64,000 bases of DNA from Actinophytocola sp049647105 (GTDB lineage Bacteria > Actinomycetota > Actinomycetes > Mycobacteriales > Pseudonocardiaceae), in assembly GCF_049647105.1 (NCBI RefSeq), contig NZ_JBARWZ010000100.1:20594-84593 (forward strand), in the 5' to 3' direction. How positions within the stretch are numbered: the first letter of the stretch is position 1; the number at the start of each line of letters is the position of its first letter. Made by a program: the position numbers and the translations under genes. Positions 1 through 9,546 of the stretch are shown piece after piece. Below the pieces are notes generated by a model, which was not told the DNA's origin, did not search any database, and saw only the letters and a program-made list of their open reading frames with translations.

Positions 1-1
1 A

Positions 2-1885
2 ACGCCTGTCACGGCCTCGGTCAACAGCGCAGCGGAGTCTTTCTATCCGATGGATGACCGTGACGATTTCGCCCAAGCTCGTCGAGGCTTGGTGGCGCCG
101 ATCCCCAATGGCCGGGTCGTCGGTGACGACGGGAAGGTGGTCTTCGACCTTGCGGACTTCGCGTACCTCTCTGACGATGCTCCGAGACCGGACACTGTCG
201 ATGCGAGCTTGTGGCGGACCTCCCAGGTCATCCACGAGGGCGGCCTGTACAAGGTCGTGGACCGCATTTACCAGGTCCGCAACAATGACATCGCGAACCT
301 GACCATCATCGAGGGCGACGACGGGCTGATCGTCATCGACTGCACGACAGGTGTGGAGCCGGCCGCTCAGGGGATGGCCCTGTTCCGTGAACACGTGGCC
401 GACAAGCCGGTCGCGGCGGTGATCTACACACACACGCACGTCGACCACTACGGCGGCGTGAAAGGTGTGGTGGACCCGGCGGACGTCGCCTCGGGCAAGG
501 TACCGATCATCGCGCCGGGCACGATCGCATCGTTCGACAAGTTCGCGATCGGCGAGAACGTGATCGCCGGCAACGCGATGTCGCGCCGTGCCATGTACGC
601 GTTCGGCAACCTGCTCGACCGTGAGCCGAAGCAGTTCGTCACCCTCGGCGCGGGGATCGGGAACGGCAGGCACCTGACGATCACCTACCTATCCCCGACA
701 GACCCGATCACCGAAACCGGGCAGACCCGCACCATCGCCGGCCTGACCTTCGAGTTCCTCTATGCCCCGGACACCGAGGCGCCCGAGGAGATGCACATCT
801 GGATCCCGGAGTTGAAGGCGCTGACCTGCGCCGAGAACGCGAACCACTGCCTGCACAACATTCAGACGCTTCGGGGGGCGCGTACCCGCGACGCCCGCAA
901 CTTCGCCCGCTACCTCGACGAAACGCTGGAGCGGTGGGGCGACCAGGTCGAGGTCCACTTCGGACCCCACTCGTGGCCGGTGTGGGGCAACGAGAACATC
1001 GTCCGGTTCCTCGAGGACCAGCGCGACATGTACAAATACATCCACGACCAGGCGCTGCGGCTGGCCAACAAGGGTTACACCCCGCTGGAAGCCGCCGAGG
1101 TGATCGCCCTGCCGCACGAACTCGCACACAAGTGGTACAACCGCCAGTACCACGGCACCGTTCACCACGACGTGCGTGGCGTGTTCACCAAAGAACTCGG
1201 CATGTGGGACGGGGACCCGGTGTCCCTGCACCCCCATATTCCGGTCGAGTCGGCCAGACGCTATGTGGACCTGATCGGCGCCGACGCCATCCTCGAGGAG
1301 GGCAGGCGGGCCTTCGGTGAGGGCGACTACCGGTGGGTGGCCGAGATCCTGCACAAGCTCGTCTTTGCCCAGCCCACCAACCAGGACGCGAAGAACCTGC
1401 AGGCCGACGCGTATGAGCAGATGGGCTACCAGACCGAGGCGCCGCAATGGCGCGGCATCTTCCTCACCGCCGCCCGCGAACTCCGCGAAGGCGTCCTGGA
1501 AGCGTCGTTCACGACCGCATCACCGGACACCTTGATGGCCATGCCGTTGGACGTGCTGTTCGACTTCGCCGGCGTGCATGTAATCGGCGACCAGGCCGTC
1601 GACACCGATCTACGTATCGATTTCGCCTTCACCGACGTCGATCAGACTTGGACTGTCTGGGTCAAACGAGGCGTGCTCAACGCACGCGTCGGCGCGTCCC
1701 CGGATACCCAACTCACCGTGTCCGGGCCCAAGGCGGCACTCATCGGCGTCGTGCTCAAGCCCACCGCCGGGCACCAACTCGCCCAGGCCGGAAAGATCCA
1801 GCTCGACGGCGACGCTGCCGCTCTGGAGAACCTCGCGGCCGTGATGGACGAGTTCAACCCGGACTTCAACATCGTCACCCCCTGA
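2..1885 (+). CDS. Alkyl sulfatase (SdsA1/BDS1-type metallo-beta-lactamase fold), 5' end outside window
   Basis: Hydrolyses primary or secondary alkyl sulfate esters such as SDS to alcohol and sulfate. The zinc-binding signature HTHVDHYGG lies at bases 431-457. A middle helical dimerisation region follows, and the last 120 or so residues look like the SCP2-like lipid-binding domain of this family. An ATG at base 50 gives 611 residues, but the frame is open to base 2, and the residues encoded before that ATG (TPVTASVNSAAESFYP) resemble the N-terminus that alkyl sulfatases normally have. I therefore infer that the true start lies left of the window and that ATG 50 is internal. No neighbour on this side is visible. 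Confidence 0.88.
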   Translation, partial: TPVTASVNSAAESFYPMDDRDDFAQARRGLVAPIPNGRVVGDDGKVVFDLADFAYLSDDAPRPDTVDASLWRTSQVIHEGGLYKVVDRIYQVRNNDIANLTIIEGDDGLIVIDCTTGVEPAAQGMALFREHVADKPVAAVIYTHTHVDHYGGVKGVVDPADVASGKVPIIAPGTIASFDKFAIGENVIAGNAMSRRAMYAFGNLLDREPKQFVTLGAGIGNGRHLTITYLSPTDPITETGQTRTIAGLTFEFLYAPDTEAPEEMHIWIPELKALTCAENANHCLHNIQTLRGARTRDARNFARYLDETLERWGDQVEVHFGPHSWPVWGNENIVRFLEDQRDMYKYIHDQALRLANKGYTPLEAAEVIALPHELAHKWYNRQYHGTVHHDVRGVFTKELGMWDGDPVSLHPHIPVESARRYVDLIGADAILEEGRRAFGEGDYRWVAEILHKLVFAQPTNQDAKNLQADAYEQMGYQTEAPQWRGIFLTAARELREGVLEASFTTASPDTLMAMPLDVLFDFAGVHVIGDQAVDTDLRIDFAFTDVDQTWTVWVKRGVLNARVGASPDTQLTVSGPKAALIGVVLKPTAGHQLAQAGKIQLDGDAAALENLAAVMDEFNPDFNIVTP

Positions 1886-1975
1886 CCCACCAGCAGCACC
1901 TGACCAACATCGTCGAGTCCAGCGCACCCGAGCTACTGCGATGCTTCGGGATCGGACCAGACACCGGCGTGCCGG

Positions 1976-2242
1976 TCACCTCGCGGACGAGTCGAGCGGC
2001 ACCGCCTCGGCCGGGAAGACCACCGGCACATCGGCCGGGAGGTCGAGAGGTGCGCTCATGTCACGCCGGGCCGCCTGGTACGCGGTGTAGTAGTGGTCGA
2101 CCGGCAGCACGGTGACGTGCTCGTGCCGGAGTAGTGGGCGCAGGTCCACGGCCAGTGCCCGCTCCGCGTCGACCGGCTCCGCCACGACGAGCGCGCAGAT
2201 GGCGTGACCCATGGCCAGACCATACGACAGGCCGTGCGCCAT
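1976..2242 (-). CDS. Small hypothetical protein divergent from malate synthase
   Basis: An 88-residue reading frame on the minus strand, starting MAHGLSYGLAMGH and ending EAVPLDSSAR. It has a mixed, protein-like composition with no low-complexity stretch, no Cys cluster and no predicted membrane segment. I do not recognise a family. It fills the gap between the sulfatase and aceB and would be divergent from aceB, with the two starts only 28 bases apart. There is no good ribosome binding site before either possible ATG (codon 1 or codon 11). The call rests on an uninterrupted frame in a space that no other gene explains. Confidence 0.45.
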   Translation of the reverse strand: MAHGLSYGLAMGHAICALVVAEPVDAERALAVDLRPLLRHEHVTVLPVDHYYTAYQAARRDMSAPLDLPADVPVVFPAEAVPLDSSAR

Positions 2243-2257
2243 GGCCGGTGGTGAACC

Positions 2258-2263
2258 TAGGGT
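2258..2263 (+). promoter_or_regulatory. -10 element of a leaderless aceB promoter
   Basis: TAGGGT fits the actinobacterial -10 consensus TANNNT and ends 6 bases before the aceB ATG. There is no Shine-Dalgarno sequence, so transcription probably starts at or next to the start codon. Confidence 0.6.
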
Positions 2264-2269
2264 GTAGCC

Positions 2270-3835
2270 ATGGTCGACATCCAGGTTCTCGGCGGCGCCG
2301 TCGAGCGAAGCGCGGAGATTCTCACCCCAGGGGCACTCGAGTTCCTCGCCGGTCTGCACGAGCGGTTCGCGGACCGTCGCGACGAGTTGGTGGCGGCCCG
2401 CGCGGCCAGGCGCGAGGAGGCCTCCCGCACCGGGCGTCTCGATTTCCTTGAGTCGACCCGCGACGTCCGTGAGTCCGACTGGCGGGTGGCGGAAGCCCCG
2501 GCGGACCTGCGGGACCGACGGGTCGAGATCACCGGCCCGACCGAGCGCAAGATGGCGATCAACGCGCTCAACTCGGGCGCCAAGGTGTGGCTCGCCGACC
2601 TGGAGGACGCCAACACCCCGCACTGGCACAACGTGGTCGGCGGTCAGGTCAACCTCGCCGACGCGGTCCGCAAGACCATCGCGTTCACCTCGCCGGAGGG
2701 CAAGAGCTACGCCCTCAACGGCGACAGGCACGCGGTCATCGTGATGCGGCCCCGCGGCTGGCACCTCGACGAGCGCCACCTCACCTTCGACGGCCGCCGC
2801 GCGGTCGGCGCGCTCGTCGACTTCGGGCTCTACTTCTTCCACAACGCGCAGGAGCTGCTGGACCGCGGCAGCGGCCCGTACTTCTACCTCCCGAAGATGG
2901 AGTCCCACCTGGAGGCCCGCCTCTGGAACGACGTCTTCACCCACGCGCAGGAAGCGCTGGGCATCCCGCACGGCACCGTCCGCGCGACCGTCCTGATCGA
3001 GACCATCCCGGCCGCGTTCGAGATGGAGGAGATCCTCTACGAGCTGCGTGACCACATGTCCGGCCTCAACGCGGGCCGCTGGGACTACCTGTTCAGCATC
3101 ATCAAGTACTTCCGCGACGCGGGCCCGGACTTCACGCTGCCCGACCGCAACGACGTCACCATGACCGCGCCGTTCATGCGTGCCTACACCGAACTGCTGG
3201 TCCGCACCTGCCACCAGCGGGGCGCGTTCGCGATGGGCGGCATGGCCGCGTTCATCCCCAACCGCCGGGACCCGGAGGTCACCGAGAAGGCCCTGGCGAA
3301 GGTCCACGACGACAAGCGCCGCGAGGCAGGCGACGGCTTCGACGGGTCCTGGGTGGCGCACCCGGACCTCGTGTCGATCTGCGACGAGGAGTTCACCTCG
3401 GTCCTCGGCGACGACCCGAACCAGCTGGGCAAGCTCCGCGCGGAGGTCGAGGTGACCGCCGACCAGCTGCTGGACGTCAGGTCCACGCCGGGCCAGGCCA
3501 CCGCGGCGGGTCTGCGCGCTGCGGTGGACGTCGGCGTCCGCTACCTCGCGTCGTGGCTGGGTGGCAACGGCGCCGCCGCGATCCACAACCTCATGGAGGA
3601 CGCGGCCACCGCCGAGATCTCCCGGTCGCAGGTGTGGCAGTGGGTGCGCAACGAGGTCAAGCTCGACACCGGCGACACCGTCACCGCCGACCTGGTGCGT
3701 GGACTGCTGGCCGACGTGCGTGAGTCACTGAGCGGCATCGACCACCTCGAGCCCGCGTGTGAGCTGTTCGAGCAGGTCGCGCTGGCCGACGACTTCCCGG
3801 ACTTCCTGACGCTGCCCGCCTACGAGCGGATCTGA
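2270..3835 (+). CDS. aceB: Malate synthase A
   Basis: Condenses glyoxylate with acetyl-CoA to malate. The 521-residue length is typical of the A isoform (the G isoform is about 720). The family core is present: the IETIPAAFEMEEILYELR segment with the catalytic acidic residues, then GLNAGRWDYLFS, and AFAMGGMAAFIPNRRD towards the C-terminus. It is first in a tight operon: one base separates its stop from the DUF6986 gene, and allantoinase and allantoicase follow. This context indicates that its job here is to remove glyoxylate released when allantoin is degraded, rather than only to serve acetate growth; no isocitrate lyase is nearby. The leaderless promoter motif supports ATG 2270. Confidence 0.95.
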   Translation: MVDIQVLGGAVERSAEILTPGALEFLAGLHERFADRRDELVAARAARREEASRTGRLDFLESTRDVRESDWRVAEAPADLRDRRVEITGPTERKMAINALNSGAKVWLADLEDANTPHWHNVVGGQVNLADAVRKTIAFTSPEGKSYALNGDRHAVIVMRPRGWHLDERHLTFDGRRAVGALVDFGLYFFHNAQELLDRGSGPYFYLPKMESHLEARLWNDVFTHAQEALGIPHGTVRATVLIETIPAAFEMEEILYELRDHMSGLNAGRWDYLFSIIKYFRDAGPDFTLPDRNDVTMTAPFMRAYTELLVRTCHQRGAFAMGGMAAFIPNRRDPEVTEKALAKVHDDKRREAGDGFDGSWVAHPDLVSICDEEFTSVLGDDPNQLGKLRAEVEVTADQLLDVRSTPGQATAAGLRAAVDVGVRYLASWLGGNGAAAIHNLMEDAATAEISRSQVWQWVRNEVKLDTGDTVTADLVRGLLADVRESLSGIDHLEPACELFEQVALADDFPDFLTLPAYERI

Positions 3836-3836
3836 G

Positions 3837-5066
3837 GTGCGCACGTCCCTGGACGGGTCGCTGCTCACCGGGATCGCCGCCCGGCTGTCCGATGTGGACG
3901 CCGCGCGGGCGGCGCGGTACCCCGGGGACGCGGGCGGCAGGCAGCCCGTGCACACGTGCTACGTCCCGGCGGACCGGGTCACCGGCGACCTGCCTGCCCA
4001 GTGGGGTGCGGCCGCCATCGAGGCGCTGGAGGAGCACGCGCCCGGCCCGCACGCGTTCGCCGAGGTGCTCGGCCTGCCGCCGGAGCTGGCCGGACCGGTG
4101 CACGAGAAGGTGGTCGCGAAGCTCACCAGTGAGCCCGTCGAGGACCTGCGCATCGACTTCGAGGACGGCTACGGGCTGCGGCCCGGCACCGACGAGGACG
4201 ACGACGCGGTCCGCTGTGCCGGCCTGGCCGCCACACTCGGCGTCCCGTGGGTCGGCATCCGGTTCAAGTCGTTCGAGCTGTTCGAGCGGGGTGCCCGCAC
4301 CCTCGACCTGTTCCTGACCCGGCTGGCCGAGATGCCGGACGGCCTCGTGCTGACCTTCCCGAAGGTCACCGCGGTCGAGCAGGTGGCCGCGCTGGTGGAG
4401 CTGCTCGAGGTGCTGGAGGACCGGCTCGGGCTGCCTGCGGGCCGGTTGCGGTTCGAGATCCAGATCGAGACCACGCAGTCCATAGTGGACGACACGGGCG
4501 GGTTCGCGATCCCGAGGTTCATCACCGAGGGCAGGGGCCGGGTGTCGGGTCTGCACTTCGGCACCTACGACTACACGGCCGCGTGCGGGCTGTCCGCGTC
4601 CGAGCAGCACCTCGGGCACGCGGCGTGCGACTTCGCCAGGCACGTCATGCAGGTAAGCGCCGCGGGCACCGGGGTGCGGCTGTCGGACGGCTCGACCAAC
4701 GTGCTGCCGGTCGGCGGCCGCGAGTCCGTGCACGCGGCATGGCGCACGCACTTCGGGTTCACGCTGCGGTCGCTGACGCACGGCTTCTACCAGGGCTGGG
4801 ACCTGCACCCCGCGCAGCTCGTCACGCGCTACGCCGCCAACTACACCTTCTACCTCGGCAACGCCGCCGCGGACGCCAAACGTTTGCGTGCCTACGTGGA
4901 GAAGGCCGACGCGGGCGTGCTGGACGAGCCCGCCACCGCGCAAGCGCTTGCGATGTCGATGCGGCGGGGGATGGACTGCGGCGCGCTGTCCCCGGCCGAC
5001 GTCGAGGAGCTGTGCGGGTTGTCCGAGTCGGAGCTGGGCAGACTGGTCCGCAGGGAGTCCTTGTGA
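3837..5066 (+). CDS. DUF6986 protein, HpcH/HpaI aldolase / citrate lyase-like
   Basis: A 409-residue protein with a citrate-lyase-beta-like TIM barrel: acidic metal-binding segments (LRIDFEDGYG, then RFEIQIETTQSI) and a C-terminal GWDLHPAQLVTRYAAN segment. I recognise the DUF6986 aldolase-like family, which commonly sits beside allantoin genes in actinobacteria. The reaction is not established; cleavage or condensation of a C-C bond involving glyoxylate or a related acid would fit its position between malate synthase and allantoinase. The GTG start is one base after the aceB stop, and its own stop overlaps the allB start, so all four genes are probably co-transcribed and translationally coupled. 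Confidence 0.8.
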   Translation: MRTSLDGSLLTGIAARLSDVDAARAARYPGDAGGRQPVHTCYVPADRVTGDLPAQWGAAAIEALEEHAPGPHAFAEVLGLPPELAGPVHEKVVAKLTSEPVEDLRIDFEDGYGLRPGTDEDDDAVRCAGLAATLGVPWVGIRFKSFELFERGARTLDLFLTRLAEMPDGLVLTFPKVTAVEQVAALVELLEVLEDRLGLPAGRLRFEIQIETTQSIVDDTGGFAIPRFITEGRGRVSGLHFGTYDYTAACGLSASEQHLGHAACDFARHVMQVSAAGTGVRLSDGSTNVLPVGGRESVHAAWRTHFGFTLRSLTHGFYQGWDLHPAQLVTRYAANYTFYLGNAAADAKRLRAYVEKADAGVLDEPATAQALAMSMRRGMDCGALSPADVEELCGLSESELGRLVRRESL

Positions 5067-6418
5067 CACAACCGGAACTCGTCATCCGCGCCGCCCGGAT
5101 GATCACTCCCGCCGGTGTGCGCCCCGGCGCGGTGGGCATCGCGGGCGGCGTGATCGTCGCGGTCGAACCGGAGCTGGACGGGCCCGTGTTCGTCGACCTC
5201 ACCGAGGACGAGGTGCTGCTGCCAGGCCTGGTCGACACCCACGTGCACGTCAACGACCCCGGCCGCACCGAGTGGGAGGGCTTCGCGACCGCCACCCGCG
5301 CCGCCGCGGCGGGCGGGGTCACCACGATCGTCGACATGCCGCTCAACAGCGTGCCGCCCACGACCGACGTGGCCGCGCTGGATGTCAAGCGCGCCACCGC
5401 GTTCGGCCAGACCCATGTCGACGTCGGGTTCTGGGGCGGTGCCGTGCCGGGCAACCTGGCGGAGCTGCCCGCGTTGCACGAGGCGGGTGTGTTCGGCTTC
5501 AAGTGTTTCCTGCTCCACTCGGGCGTCGACGAGTTCGGGCACCTGTCCACGGGTGAGCTGCGCGCGGCGATGGAGGTGCTTGCCGGCATCGACGCGCTGC
5601 TGATCGTCCACGCCGAGGACCCGGACCTGATCGAGCACGCGCCGGCACCACACGGCCGCGCCTACGGCGACTTCCTCGCTTCCCGCCCGAAGGAGGCCGA
5701 GCACCGCGCGATCGCGACGCTGATCGACCTCGCGCGGCGCACCGGCGCCCGCGTGCACGTACTGCACCTGTCGTCGGCGGGCGCGCTGCCGATGATCGCC
5801 GCCGCGCGCCGCGACGGGGTGCCGATCACCGTCGAGACCTGCCCGCACTACCTCACCCTGACCGCGGAGGAGATCGCGGACGGCGCCACGCAGTTCAAGT
5901 GCTGCCCGCCGATCCGTGACGCGGCCAACCAGGACGCGCTGTGGCAGGGCCTCGCCGACCGGGTGATCGACTGCGTGGTGAGCGACCACTCGCCGTGCAC
6001 CGCCGACCTGAAGCGCTTCGACACCGGCGACTTCGGCCAGGCGTGGGGCGGCATCGCCGGGCTGCAGCTGGGACTGCCCGCGATGTGGACGGCGGCGCGG
6101 CGCCGCGGTGTGGCGCTGACCGAGGTGGTGCGGTGGATGTCGTCGGCGCCATCGGAACTGGCCGGGCTGACCGGCAAGGGCGCGATCGAGGTCGGGCGGG
6201 ACGCGGACCTGTGCGTGTTCGCCCCGGCCGAGGAGTTCACTGTGGACGCGGCGGAACTGTTCCACCGCAACGCGGTCTCGGCCTACCACGGACGAACACT
6301 GACCGGGGTCGTGCGTCGCACCTGGCTGCGTGGCCGCGAGATCACCGGCGAGACCCCACTGGGACAACTCCTGGGGGCCGACCCCCAGACCCCCGACGGA
6401 AGGCTGCTGGAGCGTTGA
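5063..6418 (+). CDS. allB: Allantoinase
   Basis: Opens the hydantoin ring of allantoin to give allantoate. It is 451 residues long, usual for a cyclic amidohydrolase. Metal-binding elements are visible in order: DTHVHVNDPGR, the lysine that becomes carboxylated in GFKCFLLHSG, a histidine in HAEDPDL, VLHLSSAGA, and the late aspartate in SDHSPC. The start is GTG 5063 inside a GTGA overlap with the upstream stop; the frame is open further upstream, but that part is antisense-like sequence within the DUF6986 gene. A GGGAG motif precedes the start. It feeds allantoicase, whose ATG overlaps this stop by one base. Confidence 0.95.
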   Translation: MTQPELVIRAARMITPAGVRPGAVGIAGGVIVAVEPELDGPVFVDLTEDEVLLPGLVDTHVHVNDPGRTEWEGFATATRAAAAGGVTTIVDMPLNSVPPTTDVAALDVKRATAFGQTHVDVGFWGGAVPGNLAELPALHEAGVFGFKCFLLHSGVDEFGHLSTGELRAAMEVLAGIDALLIVHAEDPDLIEHAPAPHGRAYGDFLASRPKEAEHRAIATLIDLARRTGARVHVLHLSSAGALPMIAAARRDGVPITVETCPHYLTLTAEEIADGATQFKCCPPIRDAANQDALWQGLADRVIDCVVSDHSPCTADLKRFDTGDFGQAWGGIAGLQLGLPAMWTAARRRGVALTEVVRWMSSAPSELAGLTGKGAIEVGRDADLCVFAPAEEFTVDAAELFHRNAVSAYHGRTLTGVVRRTWLRGREITGETPLGQLLGADPQTPDGRLLER

Positions 6419-7506
6419 TGGACTTCATCGGACTGCCCGATCTCGCCTCGCGACGGCTGGGCGGCAGCGTGCTGTCGGCGAACGACGAGCTGTTCGCCGA
6501 GCGGGAGAACCTGATCCGCCCGCAGGAGCCGGTGTTCCAGGCGGCCACGTTCGGCCACAAGGGACAGCTCTACGACGGCTGGGAGACCCGGCGGCGCCGC
6601 GAGCCGGGCGTGGACCATGCCGTGGTCCGGCTGGGTTTGCCCGGCGTGGTCCACGGGATCGTCGTGGACACCGCGTTCTTCACCGGCAACTACCCGCCGT
6701 TCTGCTGGGTCGATGCCGCCTCCGTCGACGGCTACCCGTCACCGGCCGAGCTGGACGCGGCGGACTGGCAACCGCTCGTGCCGCGTTCTCCCTTGCTTGG
6801 CAACACGAAGAACCCGTTCGAGGTCGAGGACCCCCGGCGGTTCACACATGTGCGGCTGACCATCGACCCGGACGGCGGCGTCGCGCGGCTGCGCGTGCAC
6901 GGCACACCGGTGGCCGATCCGAGGTTCCTCGACCTGGCGTCGCTTGACCTCGCGGCACTGGAGCACGGCGCGTCGATCGACGGCTGCAGCAACATGTTCT
7001 ACTCCTCGCCCGCGAACCTGATCTCGCCCGGTTTCGCGCAGGTGATGGGGGAGGGCTGGGAGACCGCGCGGCGCCGGGACGAGGACAACGACTGGGTGTC
7101 CGTCGTGCTCGCGGCCGAGGGCGCCGTGCGCATGGCCGAGCTGGACACCAGTCACTTCAAGGGAAACGCGCCGGGATGGGCCTCGCTCGCGGGCCGCGTG
7201 GGTACGGAATGGGTGGAGCTGCTGGGCAGGACCCGCCTGCAACCGGACACCCGGCACCGCTTCCGCCTCGCCGGTCCCGCCGTCACCCACGTCCGCATGG
7301 ACGTCTATCCGGACGGTGGCATGGCCCGCCTTCGCCTGCACGGCGCGCTGACGGAAGCGGGTCAGACGGACCTGGTGTGCCGGTGGCTCAACAGCCTTCC
7401 TGAGCACCAGGCGATCGCCGCGCTGATCGAGGCCGGCCTGCCGGAGCAGGTGGCCGCCGAGCAGGTGTCGGCGCGGCCCTTCACCGAGATCCCGATGGCC
7501 CACTGA
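6418..7506 (+). CDS. alc: Allantoicase
   Basis: Hydrolyses allantoate to ureidoglycolate and urea. It is 362 residues long with the expected duplicated jelly-roll architecture: the motifs GHKGQLYDGWETRRRR in the first half and VMGEGWETARRRDEDNDW in the second mark the two repeats, and each repeat ends with a DGGVARLR/DGGMARLR strand. It is the last gene of the allantoin operon, starting at TGATG on the allB stop. No ureidoglycolate lyase or urease is in the window, so glyoxylate release must be completed by genes elsewhere. Confidence 0.95.
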   Translation: MDFIGLPDLASRRLGGSVLSANDELFAERENLIRPQEPVFQAATFGHKGQLYDGWETRRRREPGVDHAVVRLGLPGVVHGIVVDTAFFTGNYPPFCWVDAASVDGYPSPAELDAADWQPLVPRSPLLGNTKNPFEVEDPRRFTHVRLTIDPDGGVARLRVHGTPVADPRFLDLASLDLAALEHGASIDGCSNMFYSSPANLISPGFAQVMGEGWETARRRDEDNDWVSVVLAAEGAVRMAELDTSHFKGNAPGWASLAGRVGTEWVELLGRTRLQPDTRHRFRLAGPAVTHVRMDVYPDGGMARLRLHGALTEAGQTDLVCRWLNSLPEHQAIAALIEAGLPEQVAAEQVSARPFTEIPMAH

Positions 7507-7510
7507 CGCA

Positions 7511-7539
7511 CAGGACGCGCACAGAAAATGCGCGTTCTG
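7511..7539 (+). terminator. Hairpin ending the allantoin operon
   Basis: CAGGACGCGCA and TGCGCGTTCTG form an 11-bp stem with one G-U pair around a 7-base A-rich loop, five bases after the alc stop. There is no clear U tract, which is common for actinobacterial terminators. Confidence 0.6.
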
Positions 7540-7645
7540 CTGGCCACGTCACGCCCCGCTCGCCGATGATCACGCGTCGCGTGTCGACCGCAGCACATGG
7601 CAGGCGTCACTCTTCCCGATTCCAGACCTGGTGATGGGGCGGCCC

Positions 7646-7904
7646 CGCCTATGTCCCAGAGCGTGACAGCCGCTGGCCCCCAGCAGTCCGAGCACGGCAT
7701 CGCCCGGTACGCGCTGCCCATCAGGTGACTGCGGATCACCACCACGTCCGCGGCACTGTCATCCCACATCCACACGGCGCTCACGATGTCGGGCGCCTGA
7801 TCGACACCCGGCGCCCACCGGTGGATCGTCCAGCTGCGATCGCGCATCTGCTGGATCAGGGCCTTCACAGCGGGGCTCGGGTCGGCCAGGGTCATCGCCG
7901 CCAC
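7646..7904 (-). pseudogene. Truncated copy of the conserved hypothetical gene at 38182-38634
   Basis: From a GTG at 7904 the minus strand encodes about 85 residues (TLADPSPAVKALIQ, then IHRWAPGVDQAPDIV and VIRSHLMGSAYRAMPC) that match the N-terminal half of the protein encoded at 38182-38634 at roughly four of five positions by eye. Homology stops right after the WDI/WDM position. The frame stays open down to 7362, but it runs antisense into alc with unrelated sequence. The C-terminal half has thus been lost, and I call this a 3'-truncated pseudogene. DNA identity with the intact copy is also high, so the duplication is fairly recent or the gene is conserved. The function of the family is unknown. 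Confidence 0.7.
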
Positions 7905-8088
7905 CAGCCCGACGCGGACCGTGCCGAACTCTCCACCCCGACCGATGACAGACGCCGGAGCGCGCCCAAGCGCGTCCTATACGGACTGTCCGTTCGACCC
8001 GACAATGTGGTCACCTCCCGTTGATGGGACGTGACGCTAAGTCGAAGTGCGGGTCAGGTGTCCACTGCCTGTTGACGCCGGATCAGGT

Positions 8089-9291
8089 TCACCCGCTTGG
8101 GGCAACGCCCATCCGATAGGCGAGACCACGCAGATCGCGGCCGCCAGCGTCCCGCCGCGCCCATGCAAGCAGGCCAGCCACAGCTTCACGTACGAAGACG
8201 TTGGATCGGACCTGGTGGGGTGTCAGCTCCTCCGCCTTGAGCAGTGCGCGCAATCCTTCGTCGCGGGTCCGCTTCTCCTGGACAAGTGCGCGCCCAAGAT
8301 CCATCCAGTAGGCGCCCCGCCGGGACACGGGTAGGTCGCGCCAGTCGAACGTCTTGGCGATCTCGGCGACCCGGCCGCCGTAGCCCAGCTCAACACCGAT
8401 GGATATCCGCCACACGCCGGTGTTCGGCTTACCGAAGTTCAGGGTGTAGTGGCCCCAGGTGCTTTGCGGGGCGTCCAGGTGGTCGGCCATCCTGTCCGCC
8501 TCGGCGAGATGTGTCTCGGCCGTCTCCTGGTCACCCTGCGCGGCGGTGGCGAGCGCGGCCGTCAGGTGTCCCATCCCGCGGCTTTCCAGCCGGGCGCCGG
8601 GCGCATCAGCGGCTGCCAGGGCCAGCTTGTACTGGCGAGGTCGAGACATGCTCGACATGAACTGTGCCCGCGCCCATGTGGCCACGCCGAGCCATTCGGC
8701 GTCGCCCAGGGTCTCGGCCGCGGCCTGGATGCGCTCAGCAGCGACGAGACCGAGATGCCGCGCACCAAGCCACGACGCCATGTTGCCGGACGCGTGGTAG
8801 ACGGCGATCAGGCCGACCAGGGCGTCGGCGCGGTGGTCGTCGTCTGCCGCGTAGGTCAGCAAGTCGTGGAGCAGGCCGGGCAGGATGGCGCCCTGCTGGT
8901 CGAAGTCCGCGCGCGGTCGCAAATCCCGGGTGAGGGTGTCCAGCTCGGCAGCTACTTGCCCCCACGGGCGAGCTGGGCGGTCGTCCGGGACTTCGCCGGG
9001 CCACCACTCGGTCAGTGCGGCTTCCAGACCGTCCAGCGCCGCGTGGGCCGCCGTGCTGGTTGGTGAGACCGGCGAGTGTTGACGACCGTCGAGGTCGGTT
9101 GGAGAGACCCTCAACGCGGTTGCGAGCGCCTCAAGGACAGACCGTTTGGTGACAGCGCGGTCCCCTAATTCGATCATGCTCAAGTACTGCTTTGACATCC
9201 CTGCCAGTCCGGCTACAGCGGTCACCGTCATGCCGCGCCATTCCCGGAGTTCGCGGACTCGGAGGCCGATTTGTGCGTCTTCGATGTCCAT
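8089..9291 (-). CDS. XRE-family regulator with TPR-like C-terminus
   Basis: A 400-residue protein. Residues about 10-60 form a Cro/C1-type helix-turn-helix (RELREWRGMTV, then GLAGMSKQYLSMIE). The rest is helical and Ala/Leu-rich, with repeats that look like tetratricopeptide repeats (for example YAADDDHRADALVGLI and AQGDQETAETHLAEADRM). Such regulators are abundant in actinomycetes and usually sense a ligand or partner through the TPR part; no target is known here. The truncated gene downstream on the same strand belongs to a family whose intact copy also lies close to an XRE regulator (39.7 kb). The gene is transcribed alone, and the ribosome site before ATG 9291 is weak. Confidence 0.85.
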   Translation of the reverse strand: MDIEDAQIGLRVRELREWRGMTVTAVAGLAGMSKQYLSMIELGDRAVTKRSVLEALATALRVSPTDLDGRQHSPVSPTSTAAHAALDGLEAALTEWWPGEVPDDRPARPWGQVAAELDTLTRDLRPRADFDQQGAILPGLLHDLLTYAADDDHRADALVGLIAVYHASGNMASWLGARHLGLVAAERIQAAAETLGDAEWLGVATWARAQFMSSMSRPRQYKLALAAADAPGARLESRGMGHLTAALATAAQGDQETAETHLAEADRMADHLDAPQSTWGHYTLNFGKPNTGVWRISIGVELGYGGRVAEIAKTFDWRDLPVSRRGAYWMDLGRALVQEKRTRDEGLRALLKAEELTPHQVRSNVFVREAVAGLLAWARRDAGGRDLRGLAYRMGVAPSG

Positions 9292-9546
9292 CGCGGGACC
9301 TGCCCATCGTCGCCGAGGTGGACCTCTCGCGGCCCCGCCCGTCGACCGGGGGGCACTACCTCGGCGAGAGGTACGCAGTCCAGGCTACGCCGCGATCCGT
9401 GCCCAAGTCAGGTCGGCATGTTCGATCTGCCGTTCTGTACAAGGCCAGGAGCCCAGCCTGGCGGCAGGTGGTCCGGGCGGCCTCGACGGGCGGTGGTTCG
9501 TCACCGACTGAGGTTTCGGTCGGGCCGCCTGCGGTATACCTCGCCG

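Noticed and set aside
7362..7645. Continuation of the truncated gene's frame into the 3' end of alc
   Set aside because: No similarity to the intact paralogue beyond the break, and it is antisense to conserved allantoicase sequence.
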